A DNA stretch of 64,000 nucleotides, from contig JAEESO010000002.1 in NCBI GenBank assembly GCA_016286385.1, positions 1-64,000 on the forward strand, given 5' to 3'. The notes below the pieces were generated by a model. It saw only the letters and a list, made by a program, of their open reading frames with translations. It was not told where the DNA came from and did no database searches. The position numbers were made by a program, and so were the translations under genes. The DNA comes from Bacteroidales bacterium. GTDB lineage: Bacteria; Bacteroidota; Bacteroidia; Bacteroidales; UBA932. Below are positions 7,233 to 14,758 of the stretch, piece by piece; the stretch's first letter is position 1; each line of letters starts with the position of its first letter.

Positions 7233-9152
7233 ATGGCAGAAAGAATAACCATCATTGATTTTGTAGAGCATTACTCTCACAAATATCCCAACCACACCTA
7301 CCTTCGTGAGAAGGTGAACGGCACCTGGAAGGAACTTACCCAGGAGGAGACCCGCAAGGAGGCATACCGTATTGGCGCAGGTCTTATGTCGCTGGGCCTC
7401 AAGAAGGGAGACAAGATAGCCCTTCTCTCAGAGAGCCGTGCAATGTGGATCCTGGCAGAACTTGGCGCAATGTATGCCGGTGCCACGGACGTCCCGCTTT
7501 CCGTAAACCTTGGAGAGGGAAAGGATCTTGTTTTCCGTATCAACCACTCTGAATCCAAATGGATCCTGGTGTCCGGAAACCACCTTCCCCGCATCCGCGC
7601 CGTCCTTCCGGAGTGCCCCGGTGTGGAAAAGGTGATTGTGTTCGATGACACCGCCTTTGACTATGACAAACTTGAGCCCAAGGAAATCCGTATCTCTGAG
7701 ATTCAGAAGATGGGTGATGAGTTCCTGAAGGCCCACAGGGCGGAATTCGAGGTCCGCTACAAGTCAATCGGCCCTGACGACTACGCCAATATCTCATACA
7801 CTTCCGGTACCACCGCAGACCCTAAGGGTATCCTCCTTACGCACCGCAACTATACCGCAAACGTGGAGCAGGGACGTTCCGTCATCAGCATCCATGAAGG
7901 CGCCACCATGCTCATCATCCTGCCCCTTGACCACTGCTTCGCCCATGTGGCTGGTATGTACACCATGATGTCCTACGGCGGCTCCATCGGCTTTGTCCCT
8001 ATCGGCAAAAATGCCCTTGCAACGCTGCGTAACGTGCCTGTAGCTATATCTGAGGTGCGTCCTCACGTGATGCTTTCCGTGCCCGCCCTGGCCCGTAATT
8101 TCAAGAAAAACATTGAGAGCGGCATCAAGAAGAAAGGCCCGTTTGTGGAGAAACTCTTCAATTTTGCAGTACGTAATGCCATTGCATACAACAAGGAGTA
8201 TTATAACCGCGGTACCGGACTCAGCTGCCTCCGCTGGCCCCTTGTGAAACTCTTTGACAAAATCCTCTTCAAGCAGGTTCGTGAAAGCTTTGGCGGCCGC
8301 ATGCTGTTCTTCGTTGGCGGCGGCGCACTCCTTGACATTGAACTCCAGCGCTTCTTCTGCGCCGTGGGTATGCCCATGTTCCAGGGTTACGGCCTCACGG
8401 AGGCAACGCCCATCATCTGCGCAAACTCCGCCGGTCATGCCCGCTTCGGTTCCTCCGGCCGTATTGTCCGTCCCATGGACTGCGTTATTCTGGACGCAGA
8501 AGGCAAGGAAGTCCCTCATGGCACACGTGGAGAAATTGTCATCCGCGGTGAGAACGTGATGGCCGGTTATTGGAAGAATCCAAAGGCCACTGCCGATACA
8601 ATCATTGACGGCTGGCTCCACACCGGAGATATGGGTTACATATGCCCTGAAGACCCTGAGTTCCTGTATGTCGTTGGCCGCTTCAAGAGCCTCCTCATAT
8701 CCTCAGACGGTGAAAAGTACTCCCCGGAAGGCTTCGAGGACAACCTAACAGAAACATCCAAGTGGGTAAATGCATGCGTGCTTCACAATGACCAGAAGCC
8801 CTTCTGCGTAGCCCTTGTGGTTCCGGATAAGGCCGCACTGTCAGAAGCTGCCACAAAGCACGGTCTGGACCCCGCCTCCGATGAAGGCAAGCGCTTCATG
8901 CTGGATCTCATCCAGGCCGACGTTGATTCCTACAAGAAAGGCGGCAAGCATGAGGGCATGTTCCCTGAGCGCTGGCTTCCTTCCGCAATCGGCGTGTGCG
9001 ATGAAGAATTCACCATTGCCAACAAGATGATGAATTCCACCATGAAGATAGTCCGCGGCAAGGTTGAGGAGCACTACGCCGGCCTCCTGGATTACCTCTA
9101 CACCGTGGAGGGCAAGGACATCCACAATCCCCGCAACATGGCCGCGCTGTAG
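7233..9152 (+). CDS. Long-chain fatty-acid--CoA ligase (AMP-forming)
   Basis: A 639-residue ANL-superfamily acyl-CoA synthetase, which adenylates a fatty acid with ATP and transfers it to CoA. Visible motifs: the ATP/AMP loop YTSGTTADPKGILLTHRN, LPLDHCFAHVAGMYTM, FFVGGGALL, the acyl-adenylate motif GYGLTEATPIICAN, the hinge region HTGDMGYI with GRFKSLLISSDGEKYSPEG, where the last stretch is typical of FadD/FACL-like enzymes. The C-terminal Lys-bearing loop is less obvious but IANKMMNSTMKIVR ends in the expected region. Chain-length preference cannot be told. It is last in the rightward run after the kinases and is followed by repeat R1. Confidence 0.93.
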   Translation: MAERITIIDFVEHYSHKYPNHTYLREKVNGTWKELTQEETRKEAYRIGAGLMSLGLKKGDKIALLSESRAMWILAELGAMYAGATDVPLSVNLGEGKDLVFRINHSESKWILVSGNHLPRIRAVLPECPGVEKVIVFDDTAFDYDKLEPKEIRISEIQKMGDEFLKAHRAEFEVRYKSIGPDDYANISYTSGTTADPKGILLTHRNYTANVEQGRSVISIHEGATMLIILPLDHCFAHVAGMYTMMSYGGSIGFVPIGKNALATLRNVPVAISEVRPHVMLSVPALARNFKKNIESGIKKKGPFVEKLFNFAVRNAIAYNKEYYNRGTGLSCLRWPLVKLFDKILFKQVRESFGGRMLFFVGGGALLDIELQRFFCAVGMPMFQGYGLTEATPIICANSAGHARFGSSGRIVRPMDCVILDAEGKEVPHGTRGEIVIRGENVMAGYWKNPKATADTIIDGWLHTGDMGYICPEDPEFLYVVGRFKSLLISSDGEKYSPEGFEDNLTETSKWVNACVLHNDQKPFCVALVVPDKAALSEAATKHGLDPASDEGKRFMLDLIQADVDSYKKGGKHEGMFPERWLPSAIGVCDEEFTIANKMMNSTMKIVRGKVEEHYAGLLDYLYTVEGKDIHNPRNMAAL

Positions 9153-9180
9153 GCGCTTTTTCCACTCTGCCGCCTTCCTG

Positions 9181-9279
9181 GCCGCCGCGTGATGCAAAAA
9201 TGGCCCATTTTGTTCCTCCAGCTGGTCTCAAGACCGCCGCGTGACACAAAATCGGCCTTTTTTGTTTCCCCAGCTGGCC
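9181..9279 (+). repeat. Bipartite REP-like repeat, family 1, copy R1
   Basis: Two direct half-units of about 45 bp, each starting GCCGCCGCGTGA and ending CCAGCTGG (9181-9225 and about 9233-9277), joined by TCTCAAG. The second half contains ACAAAA and TTTTGT around a TCGGCCTT loop; the first has CAAAA and TTTTG arms. It is in the same orientation as R2 and inverted relative to R3, and sits between the acyl-CoA ligase stop and birA. Compared by eye it is about 90% identical to R2. Confidence 0.9.
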
Positions 9280-9299
9280 ATGGACTGAATGATTGAATA

Positions 9300-10052
9300 A
9301 TGAACGTTATCTGGCTGGATACAATAGATTCCACAAATTCGGAGGCGCTGAGGCGTCTGCCGGAGCTCGAGAGCGGCACCGTGCTGGCGGCGCGTGAGCA
9401 AACGGCCGGCAGGGGGCAACGAGGCAATACCTGGTTCACTGAGCCCGGCAAGAATCTCACGTTCAGCATAGTCCTCAAATACGGGGAGGGCGGACTTCCG
9501 CCACTTCCGGCCAAGGATGCCTTCTGGCTCAATTACGTCATTTCCGTTGCCGTGGTGGATTTCCTTCAAAGCCACGCCATTTGGTGCAAGGTGAAATGGC
9601 CCAATGATGTTTATGTGGGGAAGAACAAGATATGCGGAATCCTCATTGAGAATGCGCTCACAGGGAATGGTCTTGCCGCATCTGTCATTGGCATCGGCCT
9701 TAATATTAATCAGCGGGAGTTTCCCCAGCTGGCAAATGCCACATCCCTCTGGAGCCTGACCGGCGAGGAACACCCGCTGGAGGAATGCCTTGAAAAAGTG
9801 CTTGCCCTTATTGATGGATGGCTCCCGTATCTTCAGGACCAGGACAAACGTCAGTCCCTTTTTTCACACTATTCCCGCCGCCTTTTCAATCTGGACGTGA
9901 ACGCCCGCTACCATGACTATATTGAGGAAAGGGAGTATACGGGCAAAATAAAAGGCGTCTCGGAAGACGGACGCCTTATGATTTGGGATCTGGAAACTCC
10001 GGGTAAACCCATCCGCTACTACCGCTTCAAGGAAGTGGGATATATTATATGA
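9300..10052 (+). CDS. birA: Biotin--[acetyl-CoA-carboxylase] ligase
   Basis: A 250-residue biotin protein ligase. It makes biotinyl-AMP and attaches biotin to the acceptor lysine of biotin carboxyl carrier proteins. Signature segments: the first strand-turn WLDTIDSTNSEALRR, the biotin/ATP loop EQTAGRGQRGNTW (GRGxRG), WPNDVYVGKNKICGILIE with the KxxGIL catalytic strand, and IGIGLNIN. There is no N-terminal winged-helix domain, so it is a monofunctional ligase, not a repressor. The C-terminal SH3-like cap is present (EYTGKIKGVSEDGRLMI). The 3' end overlaps convergent recJ by 8 bp. The 20 bp between R1 and the start show no -7 element. Confidence 0.95.
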   Translation: MNVIWLDTIDSTNSEALRRLPELESGTVLAAREQTAGRGQRGNTWFTEPGKNLTFSIVLKYGEGGLPPLPAKDAFWLNYVISVAVVDFLQSHAIWCKVKWPNDVYVGKNKICGILIENALTGNGLAASVIGIGLNINQREFPQLANATSLWSLTGEEHPLEECLEKVLALIDGWLPYLQDQDKRQSLFSHYSRRLFNLDVNARYHDYIEEREYTGKIKGVSEDGRLMIWDLETPGKPIRYYRFKEVGYII

Positions 10053-11781
10053 GTTCGTCCCTCTCCCGGATATCCTTAAGCCGTAGCTGCACCGTGGAAG
10101 AGCCGCGGTAGAAATTCTCCACTATTGAATAGCAGATATCTATTGCATTTCCGGCCTTTATGTGGTCATAGAACTGGGCCATATTGAAGCCGATAGCCGC
10201 AATTTGCCTGTAGGGCTGACTCTCCTGCATGAGGTCCAGCTTAAGGTGCACTCCGCCGGCTCCCACCTTGCGGCCATTACCGGCATCATATACGTCTTCC
10301 GTAAGGAACACTGGATTGCTGTTGCCGGGGCCGAATGGCTGGAACTGCTTGAGGATGCGGGTGAATTTGGGGGTAATCTGTGAGAAGTTGAGGCTGGTGT
10401 CAATTTCCACCACGGGGGTTAGTTCCTCACGGGTGATGTTCCCGGCCACAAACTTGTTCATACGGCGGCAGAACTCCTCCAGGTTCTCTTCCTTCATGGT
10501 AAGGCCCGCCGCATATACGTGGCCGCCGAAGTTCTCCAGAAGGTCTGCGCAGCTTTCAATGGATGAATAGAGGTCAAAGCCCTGAACGCTGCGAGCACTG
10601 CCGGTTACAAAGCCGTTGCTCTTGGTGAGAACCACAGTGGGCTTGTAATAGGCTTCCACAAGGCGTGATGCCACAATTCCCACAACTCCCTTGTTCCAGG
10701 TGGGGTTATAGACGATTGTCACGTTCTCCGTTTCCAGTGCCGTACCATTTTGCACCATCAGAAGGGCTTCCTGGGTGATTTCGCGGTCTATGGACTTACG
10801 CTCGTTGTTGTTGTCGTTAATCTGTTCCCCGATGCGGAAGGCCGTGCGGTCATCCGTGGCGGTGAGAAGTTCTACGGCAAGGCGGCCGCTTTCCATTCGG
10901 CCTGCAGCATTGATACGCGGGCCGATCTTGAAAACAATGTCATCTATTGAGATGTGCCCGGGCTCAAGCTGGGCAAGGTTTATCATTGCCAGAAGGCCCT
11001 TGCGTGGATTCTCATTGAGGCGTTTAAGGCCGAAATGCGCCAGGATGCGGTTCTCTCCGGTCATGGACACAAGGTCCGATGCGATGGACACCACCTGAAG
11101 GTCCAGCAGCGGTTCCAGGATTGCGGGATCCAGATTGTATTTCTGAACATACCCTTGGGCCAGTTTGAAGCCAACTCCGCAGCCGCATAGGTCGTCGAAG
11201 GGATAATTGCAGTCTTCACGCTTGGGGTCCAGGATGGCCACAGCACCCGGGAGTTCGTTTTCCGGAAGGTGGTGGTCGCAGATGATTACATCAATGTCCT
11301 TGGCCCTTGCGTATTCCACCTTTTCAATGGCCTTGATGCCGCAGTCAAGCGTAATCACAAGGTCCACGCCGTTGTCCCCGGCCCAGTCAAGGGCTTTGTA
11401 TGAAAGGCCGTAGCCCTCGTCATAACGGTCCGGGATATAGAAATCCACCTTGGAGGTGAACTGCTTCACAAATGAATACAACTGAGCCACGGCGGTGGTG
11501 CCGTCTACGTCATAGTCTCCGTAAACAAGGATGTGTTCCTGGCCCACAATGGCCTGATGAAGCCTTTCCACGGCCTTGTCCATGTCTTTCATGAGGAAGG
11601 GATCATGGAGCTCTTCCAGACTGGGGCGGAAGAAACTGCGGGCTTGTTCGAAGGTTTCAACGCCCCTTTGGACAAGCAGTTCCGCCAGAACCCGGTCAAT
11701 GCCAAGTTCCGCCGCCAGACGGGCCGATTTTTCGGGATCGGCCGCCGGTTTCAGTGTCCACTGTTTGTCTGATAAGGCCAT
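10045..11781 (-). CDS. recJ: Single-stranded-DNA-specific exonuclease RecJ
   Basis: A 578-residue RecJ, a 5'-3' ssDNA exonuclease of recombination and mismatch/base-excision repair. DHH-superfamily motifs: VYGDYDVDGTTAVAQLY, VDLVITLDCGIKA, IICDHHLPENELP (DHH) and the DHHA1 segment with GGHVYAAGLTMKEEN, plus a C-terminal OB-like domain (GPGNSNPVFLTEDVYDAG). The start is set at ATG 11781 (MALSDKQWTLKP); the same frame is open to 11925 but the extra 48 residues are not RecJ-like and would run through the TATCTTTG promoter element at 11789-11796. It is convergent and overlapping with birA and divergent from the secreted-protein gene. Confidence 0.96.
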   Translation of the reverse strand: MALSDKQWTLKPAADPEKSARLAAELGIDRVLAELLVQRGVETFEQARSFFRPSLEELHDPFLMKDMDKAVERLHQAIVGQEHILVYGDYDVDGTTAVAQLYSFVKQFTSKVDFYIPDRYDEGYGLSYKALDWAGDNGVDLVITLDCGIKAIEKVEYARAKDIDVIICDHHLPENELPGAVAILDPKREDCNYPFDDLCGCGVGFKLAQGYVQKYNLDPAILEPLLDLQVVSIASDLVSMTGENRILAHFGLKRLNENPRKGLLAMINLAQLEPGHISIDDIVFKIGPRINAAGRMESGRLAVELLTATDDRTAFRIGEQINDNNNERKSIDREITQEALLMVQNGTALETENVTIVYNPTWNKGVVGIVASRLVEAYYKPTVVLTKSNGFVTGSARSVQGFDLYSSIESCADLLENFGGHVYAAGLTMKEENLEEFCRRMNKFVAGNITREELTPVVEIDTSLNFSQITPKFTRILKQFQPFGPGNSNPVFLTEDVYDAGNGRKVGAGGVHLKLDLMQESQPYRQIAAIGFNMAQFYDHIKAGNAIDICYSIVENFYRGSSTVQLRLKDIRERDELI

Positions 11782-11788
11782 AGTCTTA

Positions 11789-11796
11789 CAAAGATA
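11789..11796 (-). promoter_or_regulatory. -7 element of recJ
   Basis: TATCTTTG on the minus strand, 7 nt before the ATG at 11781, so the recJ mRNA should have almost no leader. It settles the start choice. Confidence 0.75.
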
Positions 11797-11841
11797 GCGA
11801 ATCCGCTTTATAATTGCAAGGGGCGTTTCAGGAATAAGTTG

Positions 11842-11849
11842 TATATTTG
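11842..11849 (+). promoter_or_regulatory. -7 element of the secreted-protein gene
   Basis: TATATTTG, 5 nt before the ATG at 11855. It lies 45 bp from the divergent recJ element. Confidence 0.75.
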
Positions 11850-11854
11850 CAAGT

Positions 11855-12931
11855 ATGAAGACTCTTAAAATAATCATAGCCGCCGCCCTGCTGGTACTCC
11901 CGCTGAGCCTTGGCGCCCAGACCAAAGCGGAAACATCGCTTTACGGAAAAACCGTCAGGAAGTTCTCCATCAAGGCTGCCGATAAATTCCTTAAGAAGTA
12001 CCCTAATTCCGTCTATGCCCCCAAGGTCCTGCATCTTAAGGACTCAGTCCTGATGGCAGAATACATTGCAGCCAACGTGAGCACCATTTCCCCGGATGCC
12101 GCAATGGCAGTTGCCGGAAATGCCTTTGATGCAATCGGCTGGAAAAAGGATGGCGTGGAGCACGTCCTGGCACTGGATCCGGACCTTACCTTCCGCGTCC
12201 TCTCCCCGGACGGCACGCTTGAAGATACCCGCGTGATACCTGTGTACACAATGTCATCGGCCACACCGTCCCTTGTCACCCCCATGGAAATCATTTCCCC
12301 GTTTGGAGGCAAGCGGCAATACATCCACTTTGCTTACCGCGGCGGCACGGATGAATACGTGGAGGCGCTGTACCTCCCGGAAGAAGACCTAGTGCATCAG
12401 GCGCTCTTTTATGGGAAAGGGGACGGCACCCGCATAGAGGGCCAGAGCCCGGAAATGATAGAGGGGGTTAATATATCGGCAGAGGTAGCGTGGCTGGTTG
12501 CACGCCTTCGTGAGAATCCAAATCTCATTCAAATCTCCAAGGCCGATATCCTCACCGACGACTCCATCCAGTGGTGGCTTCAAAAGAATCCCAACGCACG
12601 GACATCGGCCGCAAAATTGGTGTTTGGAAAATTGGACCCGGAGTCATCCATTGTGGAAGCCTGCAAGAAAGCCCGCAAGGAAAAGGGCTCAGGGCGGTCT
12701 GCTGCTATATTTGACATCCGCGGCTACACTGTCATCTGCACCGTTTCCGGAGGTGAATACACCCTGGTATGGTGCGAGCCTGTCTGCACCAACCGCAATA
12801 CCCAGCCGTACATCCGCTCAATCTACTTTGACAATGACGGCACCACCCTAAACCTCTTCTATTACAAGGGTAAAACCACATTCAAGAAGAAGATTTCACT
12901 CCCTTCACGCACTATCCGGCACTTGAAATAG
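11855..12931 (+). CDS. Secreted protein of unknown function
   Basis: A 358-residue protein with a Sec signal peptide (residues 1-22, MKTLKIIIAAALLVLPLSLG then AQ). After it, KFSIKAADKFLKKYPNSVYAPKVLHLKDS resembles the single TPR-like helix pair seen at the start of many Bacteroidota periplasmic proteins. The remainder has beta-strand-like segments, a WWLQKNPNARTSA stretch and a Lys-rich end (GKTTFKKKISLPSRTIRHLK). No enzymatic motif is recognised. It is a single-gene unit between divergent recJ and convergent aroK, followed by repeat R2. Probably periplasmic; function unknown. Confidence 0.8.
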   Translation: MKTLKIIIAAALLVLPLSLGAQTKAETSLYGKTVRKFSIKAADKFLKKYPNSVYAPKVLHLKDSVLMAEYIAANVSTISPDAAMAVAGNAFDAIGWKKDGVEHVLALDPDLTFRVLSPDGTLEDTRVIPVYTMSSATPSLVTPMEIISPFGGKRQYIHFAYRGGTDEYVEALYLPEEDLVHQALFYGKGDGTRIEGQSPEMIEGVNISAEVAWLVARLRENPNLIQISKADILTDDSIQWWLQKNPNARTSAAKLVFGKLDPESSIVEACKKARKEKGSGRSAAIFDIRGYTVICTVSGGEYTLVWCEPVCTNRNTQPYIRSIYFDNDGTTLNLFYYKGKTTFKKKISLPSRTIRHLK

Positions 12932-12961
12932 ACGGAAGGGGCCTGTTTTTTTGCCATTCCG

Positions 12962-13059
12962 GCCGCCGCGTGACACAAAAATGGCCCTTTTTGTTCCTCC
13001 AGCCGGTCTCAAGACCGCCGCGTGACACAAAATCGGCCTTTTTTGTTTCCCCAGCAGGC
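12962..13059 (+). repeat. Bipartite REP-like repeat, family 1, copy R2
   Basis: Half-units at 12962-13006 and about 13014-13058. The first carries ACAAAAA/TTTTTGT around TGGCCC, the second ACAAAA/TTTTGT around TCGGCCTT: different bases, same pairing. The junction CGGTC-TCAA-GACCG is itself a 5-bp hairpin. The copy ends exactly at the aroK stop and is nearly identical, in inverted orientation, to R3 on the far side of RAYT1. The 30 bp before it hold a weak GGAAGGGGC/GCCATTCC hairpin after the preceding stop. Confidence 0.93.
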
Positions 13060-13557
13060 CTATAGGCAGTCAATGATTATTTCATCGGCAATCTGGTCCG
13101 GGGACAGAGCATCTGTATCAATTGTTATGTGGGCGGCGGCTTCATAAAGTGGCTCGCGGGTGGCCAGGCGCTCCTCAAGGCCTTCTCCCGCAAGCGGGCG
13201 GCCGGCCTTTTGGCCTTCAAGCCGTGCCTGGAGTGTCTCCAAAGATGCTTTAAGGTATATGCAGAGCGTCTTTTCCTGCAACAGATTCACAGCTCCGGGT
13301 ACCGTTACCGTGCCGCCGCCTAAAGCCAAAACGGCTGTAGACTCACCATATTTTGAGATGGCTTCTTCCAATGCCTTCTTTTCAAGGCGGCGGAAGGCGG
13401 CTTCTCCATCGGCCTCAAAAATTGCCGGGATGCTGCGGCTGGCTTTACGGGCAATGACCTCATCCAGATCTATGCACGGGCAGCCCAGCGCATCCGAAAG
13501 AATGCGCCCCACAGTGGTTTTTCCGCTTCCCATGAAGCCTTCTAGAGCAATCAGCAT
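13060..13557 (-). CDS. aroK: Shikimate kinase
   Basis: A 165-residue shikimate kinase, phosphorylating shikimate at the 3-OH on the way to chorismate. It shows Walker A GFMGSGKTTVGR (residues 7-18), the shikimate-binding DLDEVIARKASRSI (D and R), the second shikimate Arg in FRRLEKKAL, and the LALGGGTV turn (GGG), followed by a lid ARLEGQKAGRPL with R-P. ATG 13557 is chosen over an in-frame upstream ATG at 13572 because a TATTTTTG element at 13562-13569 lies between them. It stands alone, convergent with the secreted-protein gene and divergent from RAYT1, inside the region bracketed by R2 and R3. Confidence 0.95.
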   Translation of the reverse strand: MLIALEGFMGSGKTTVGRILSDALGCPCIDLDEVIARKASRSIPAIFEADGEAAFRRLEKKALEEAISKYGESTAVLALGGGTVTVPGAVNLLQEKTLCIYLKASLETLQARLEGQKAGRPLAGEGLEERLATREPLYEAAAHITIDTDALSPDQIADEIIIDCL

Positions 13558-13561
13558 ATAG

Positions 13562-13569
13562 CAAAAATA
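13562..13569 (-). promoter_or_regulatory. -7 element of aroK
   Basis: TATTTTTG on the minus strand, 4 nt before the ATG at 13557, implying a leaderless mRNA. Confidence 0.65.
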
Positions 13570-13650
13570 CACAAAAAAGCGGATTTTCGTGCAAAAGTGG
13601 GCAAAAATCCATATAAAAGATGCCGCTCATACACGGCCAGAATGCCTTTT

Positions 13651-13686
13651 ATCCGTTTCATTCGTGTTACGACGTTTGAAACCGAT
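13651..13686. promoter_or_regulatory. Palindrome at the RAYT1 promoter
   Basis: ATCCGTTTCA (13651-13660) and TGAAACCGAT (13677-13686) are inverted copies with one mismatch, separated by 16 nt. The right arm overlaps a TTTG (13675-13678) 17 nt upstream of the -7 element, a possible -33 box. The same arm sequence occurs at the RAYT2 promoter, where it is perfect and closely spaced. Candidate operator or enzyme-binding site. Confidence 0.6.
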
Positions 13687-13695
13687 AACTTTTCT

Positions 13696-13703
13696 CATCT
13701 TTG
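13696..13703 (+). promoter_or_regulatory. -7 element of RAYT1
   Basis: CATCTTTG, one base off TAnnTTTG, 4 nt before ATG 13708. Confidence 0.6.
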
Positions 13704-13707
13704 CGAT

Positions 13708-14625
13708 ATGGAGAAATTTAGAAAAGACCGGAACGAATACCGGGAAATGGGGAAGGGGTATTATCACCTCTGCACAGATGGCTGGAAAGACGGCAATATT
13801 TTTAATAATGTGGCCCAGTTTGCTTATGGAATGGTCTTAATGGGATTAATATGTATCCGGTTCTCTTTGGAAATATATGACTTTTCCTTGATGCCAAACC
13901 ATATTCATATCATCCTAAGCGGAACTGGCAATGATGCCGTGGAGGCGTTTTTGTATCTGAAGCGAAAGTTGAATATACGTCTTGTGTCGGATGGCTACAA
14001 ACCGCTTCCGGAGGATTATGGCTTTAAACTGATACCTATAAAGAACGAAGATCAAATGCGTGCCAATATTCTCTACCTGGACAGAAACCATTATGAGAAA
14101 CTGATGGCAGTTCCCGGTGGTTATCCCTGGTGCAGCAGTTATCTGACGTATTCTCTGCTGGGCAAGTTTATAGAGGGGAAGAGGGTCAAGGATATGACCG
14201 TCCGGGAAATAATAAGATGGACCGGCAGTAAAACAGAGCTTCCCCCAGACTGGCAGTTTCATCCCGTGCTGGGATTGCTTCCCTCTTCCTTTGTGAATAA
14301 GAGGCTTGTAAGGAAATTATTCAAGACGCCTAAAGACTATACGACACGCCTTGTGAAGGATTATGAATCATTTGCCAAGATTGCACATTCCATTGATGAG
14401 GAGATTGAGTATCAGGAGCAAGATGTTGAAGTCATTGTCTCTAGCCTCTTACAAAGGAACTATCACGGAAAGCCGGTTTCCCGGTTGGACGGGGCGGAAC
14501 TTGGACGCCTTACCGTTACTCTTAACAGCCAATACAATGTATCTCCGGAGCATATAGCCGGTACTCTTGGAATCTCATTGCATATTGTGAACCAGTTTTT
14601 GCGGGCAAAAGACTTCAAGCAATAG
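13708..14625 (+). CDS. REP-associated tyrosine transposase (RAYT1), HUH Y1 family
   Basis: A 305-residue IS200-like (Y1) transposase. The HUH motif is in LMPNHIHIIL (His65, His67); the likely nucleophile is Tyr123 in ILYLDRNHYEKL, by analogy with the Y-I-x-x-N-P position of RAYTs, followed by the family-like PGGYPWCSSY. From about 150 it departs from IS200: a long middle region (WQFHPVLGLLP, FVNKRLVRKLFKTPKDY) and a C-terminal helix-turn-helix-like segment (YNVSPEHIAGTLGIS, VNQFLRAKDF). No IS ends are seen; instead inverted family 1 repeats R2 and R3 lie to either side, with aroK also enclosed. ATG 13708 matches the RAYT2 start and follows the -7 element; the frame is open to ATG 13597. About 60% identical by eye to RAYT2. 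Confidence 0.88.
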   Translation: MEKFRKDRNEYREMGKGYYHLCTDGWKDGNIFNNVAQFAYGMVLMGLICIRFSLEIYDFSLMPNHIHIILSGTGNDAVEAFLYLKRKLNIRLVSDGYKPLPEDYGFKLIPIKNEDQMRANILYLDRNHYEKLMAVPGGYPWCSSYLTYSLLGKFIEGKRVKDMTVREIIRWTGSKTELPPDWQFHPVLGLLPSSFVNKRLVRKLFKTPKDYTTRLVKDYESFAKIAHSIDEEIEYQEQDVEVIVSSLLQRNYHGKPVSRLDGAELGRLTVTLNSQYNVSPEHIAGTLGISLHIVNQFLRAKDFKQ

Positions 14626-14631
14626 TGTTTA

Positions 14632-14731
14632 GGCCAGCTGGGGAAACAAAAAAGGCCGATTTTGTGTCACGCGGCGGTCTTGAGACCGGCTGGAGGAACA
14701 AAATCGGCTATTTTTGTATCACGCGGCGGCC
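14632..14731 (-). repeat. Bipartite REP-like repeat, family 1, copy R3
   Basis: Inverted copy of R2, beginning 7 bp after the RAYT1 stop and ending 27 bp before the parC stop (convergent genes). On the minus strand it reads GCCGCCGCGTGATACAAAAA..., then the CGGTC-TCAA-GACCG junction, then a second half ending CCCCAGCTGGCC. It differs from R2 at only about six positions by eye. Confidence 0.93.
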
Positions 14732-14758
14732 GAAGGGGCTGAAAGCCAGCCCACGGCG

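Noticed and set aside
13597..13707. Longer N-terminus for RAYT1 (and 25400-25528 for RAYT2)
   Set aside because: The extra codons run through the palindrome and -7 element. Residues just before the chosen start do resemble each other, but this is explained by conserved promoter DNA. Not fully excluded.
9181..14731. Composite transposon or IS pair
   Set aside because: No transposase other than the RAYT, no target duplications, and the enclosed genes (birA, recJ, aroK) are core genes in ordinary order.
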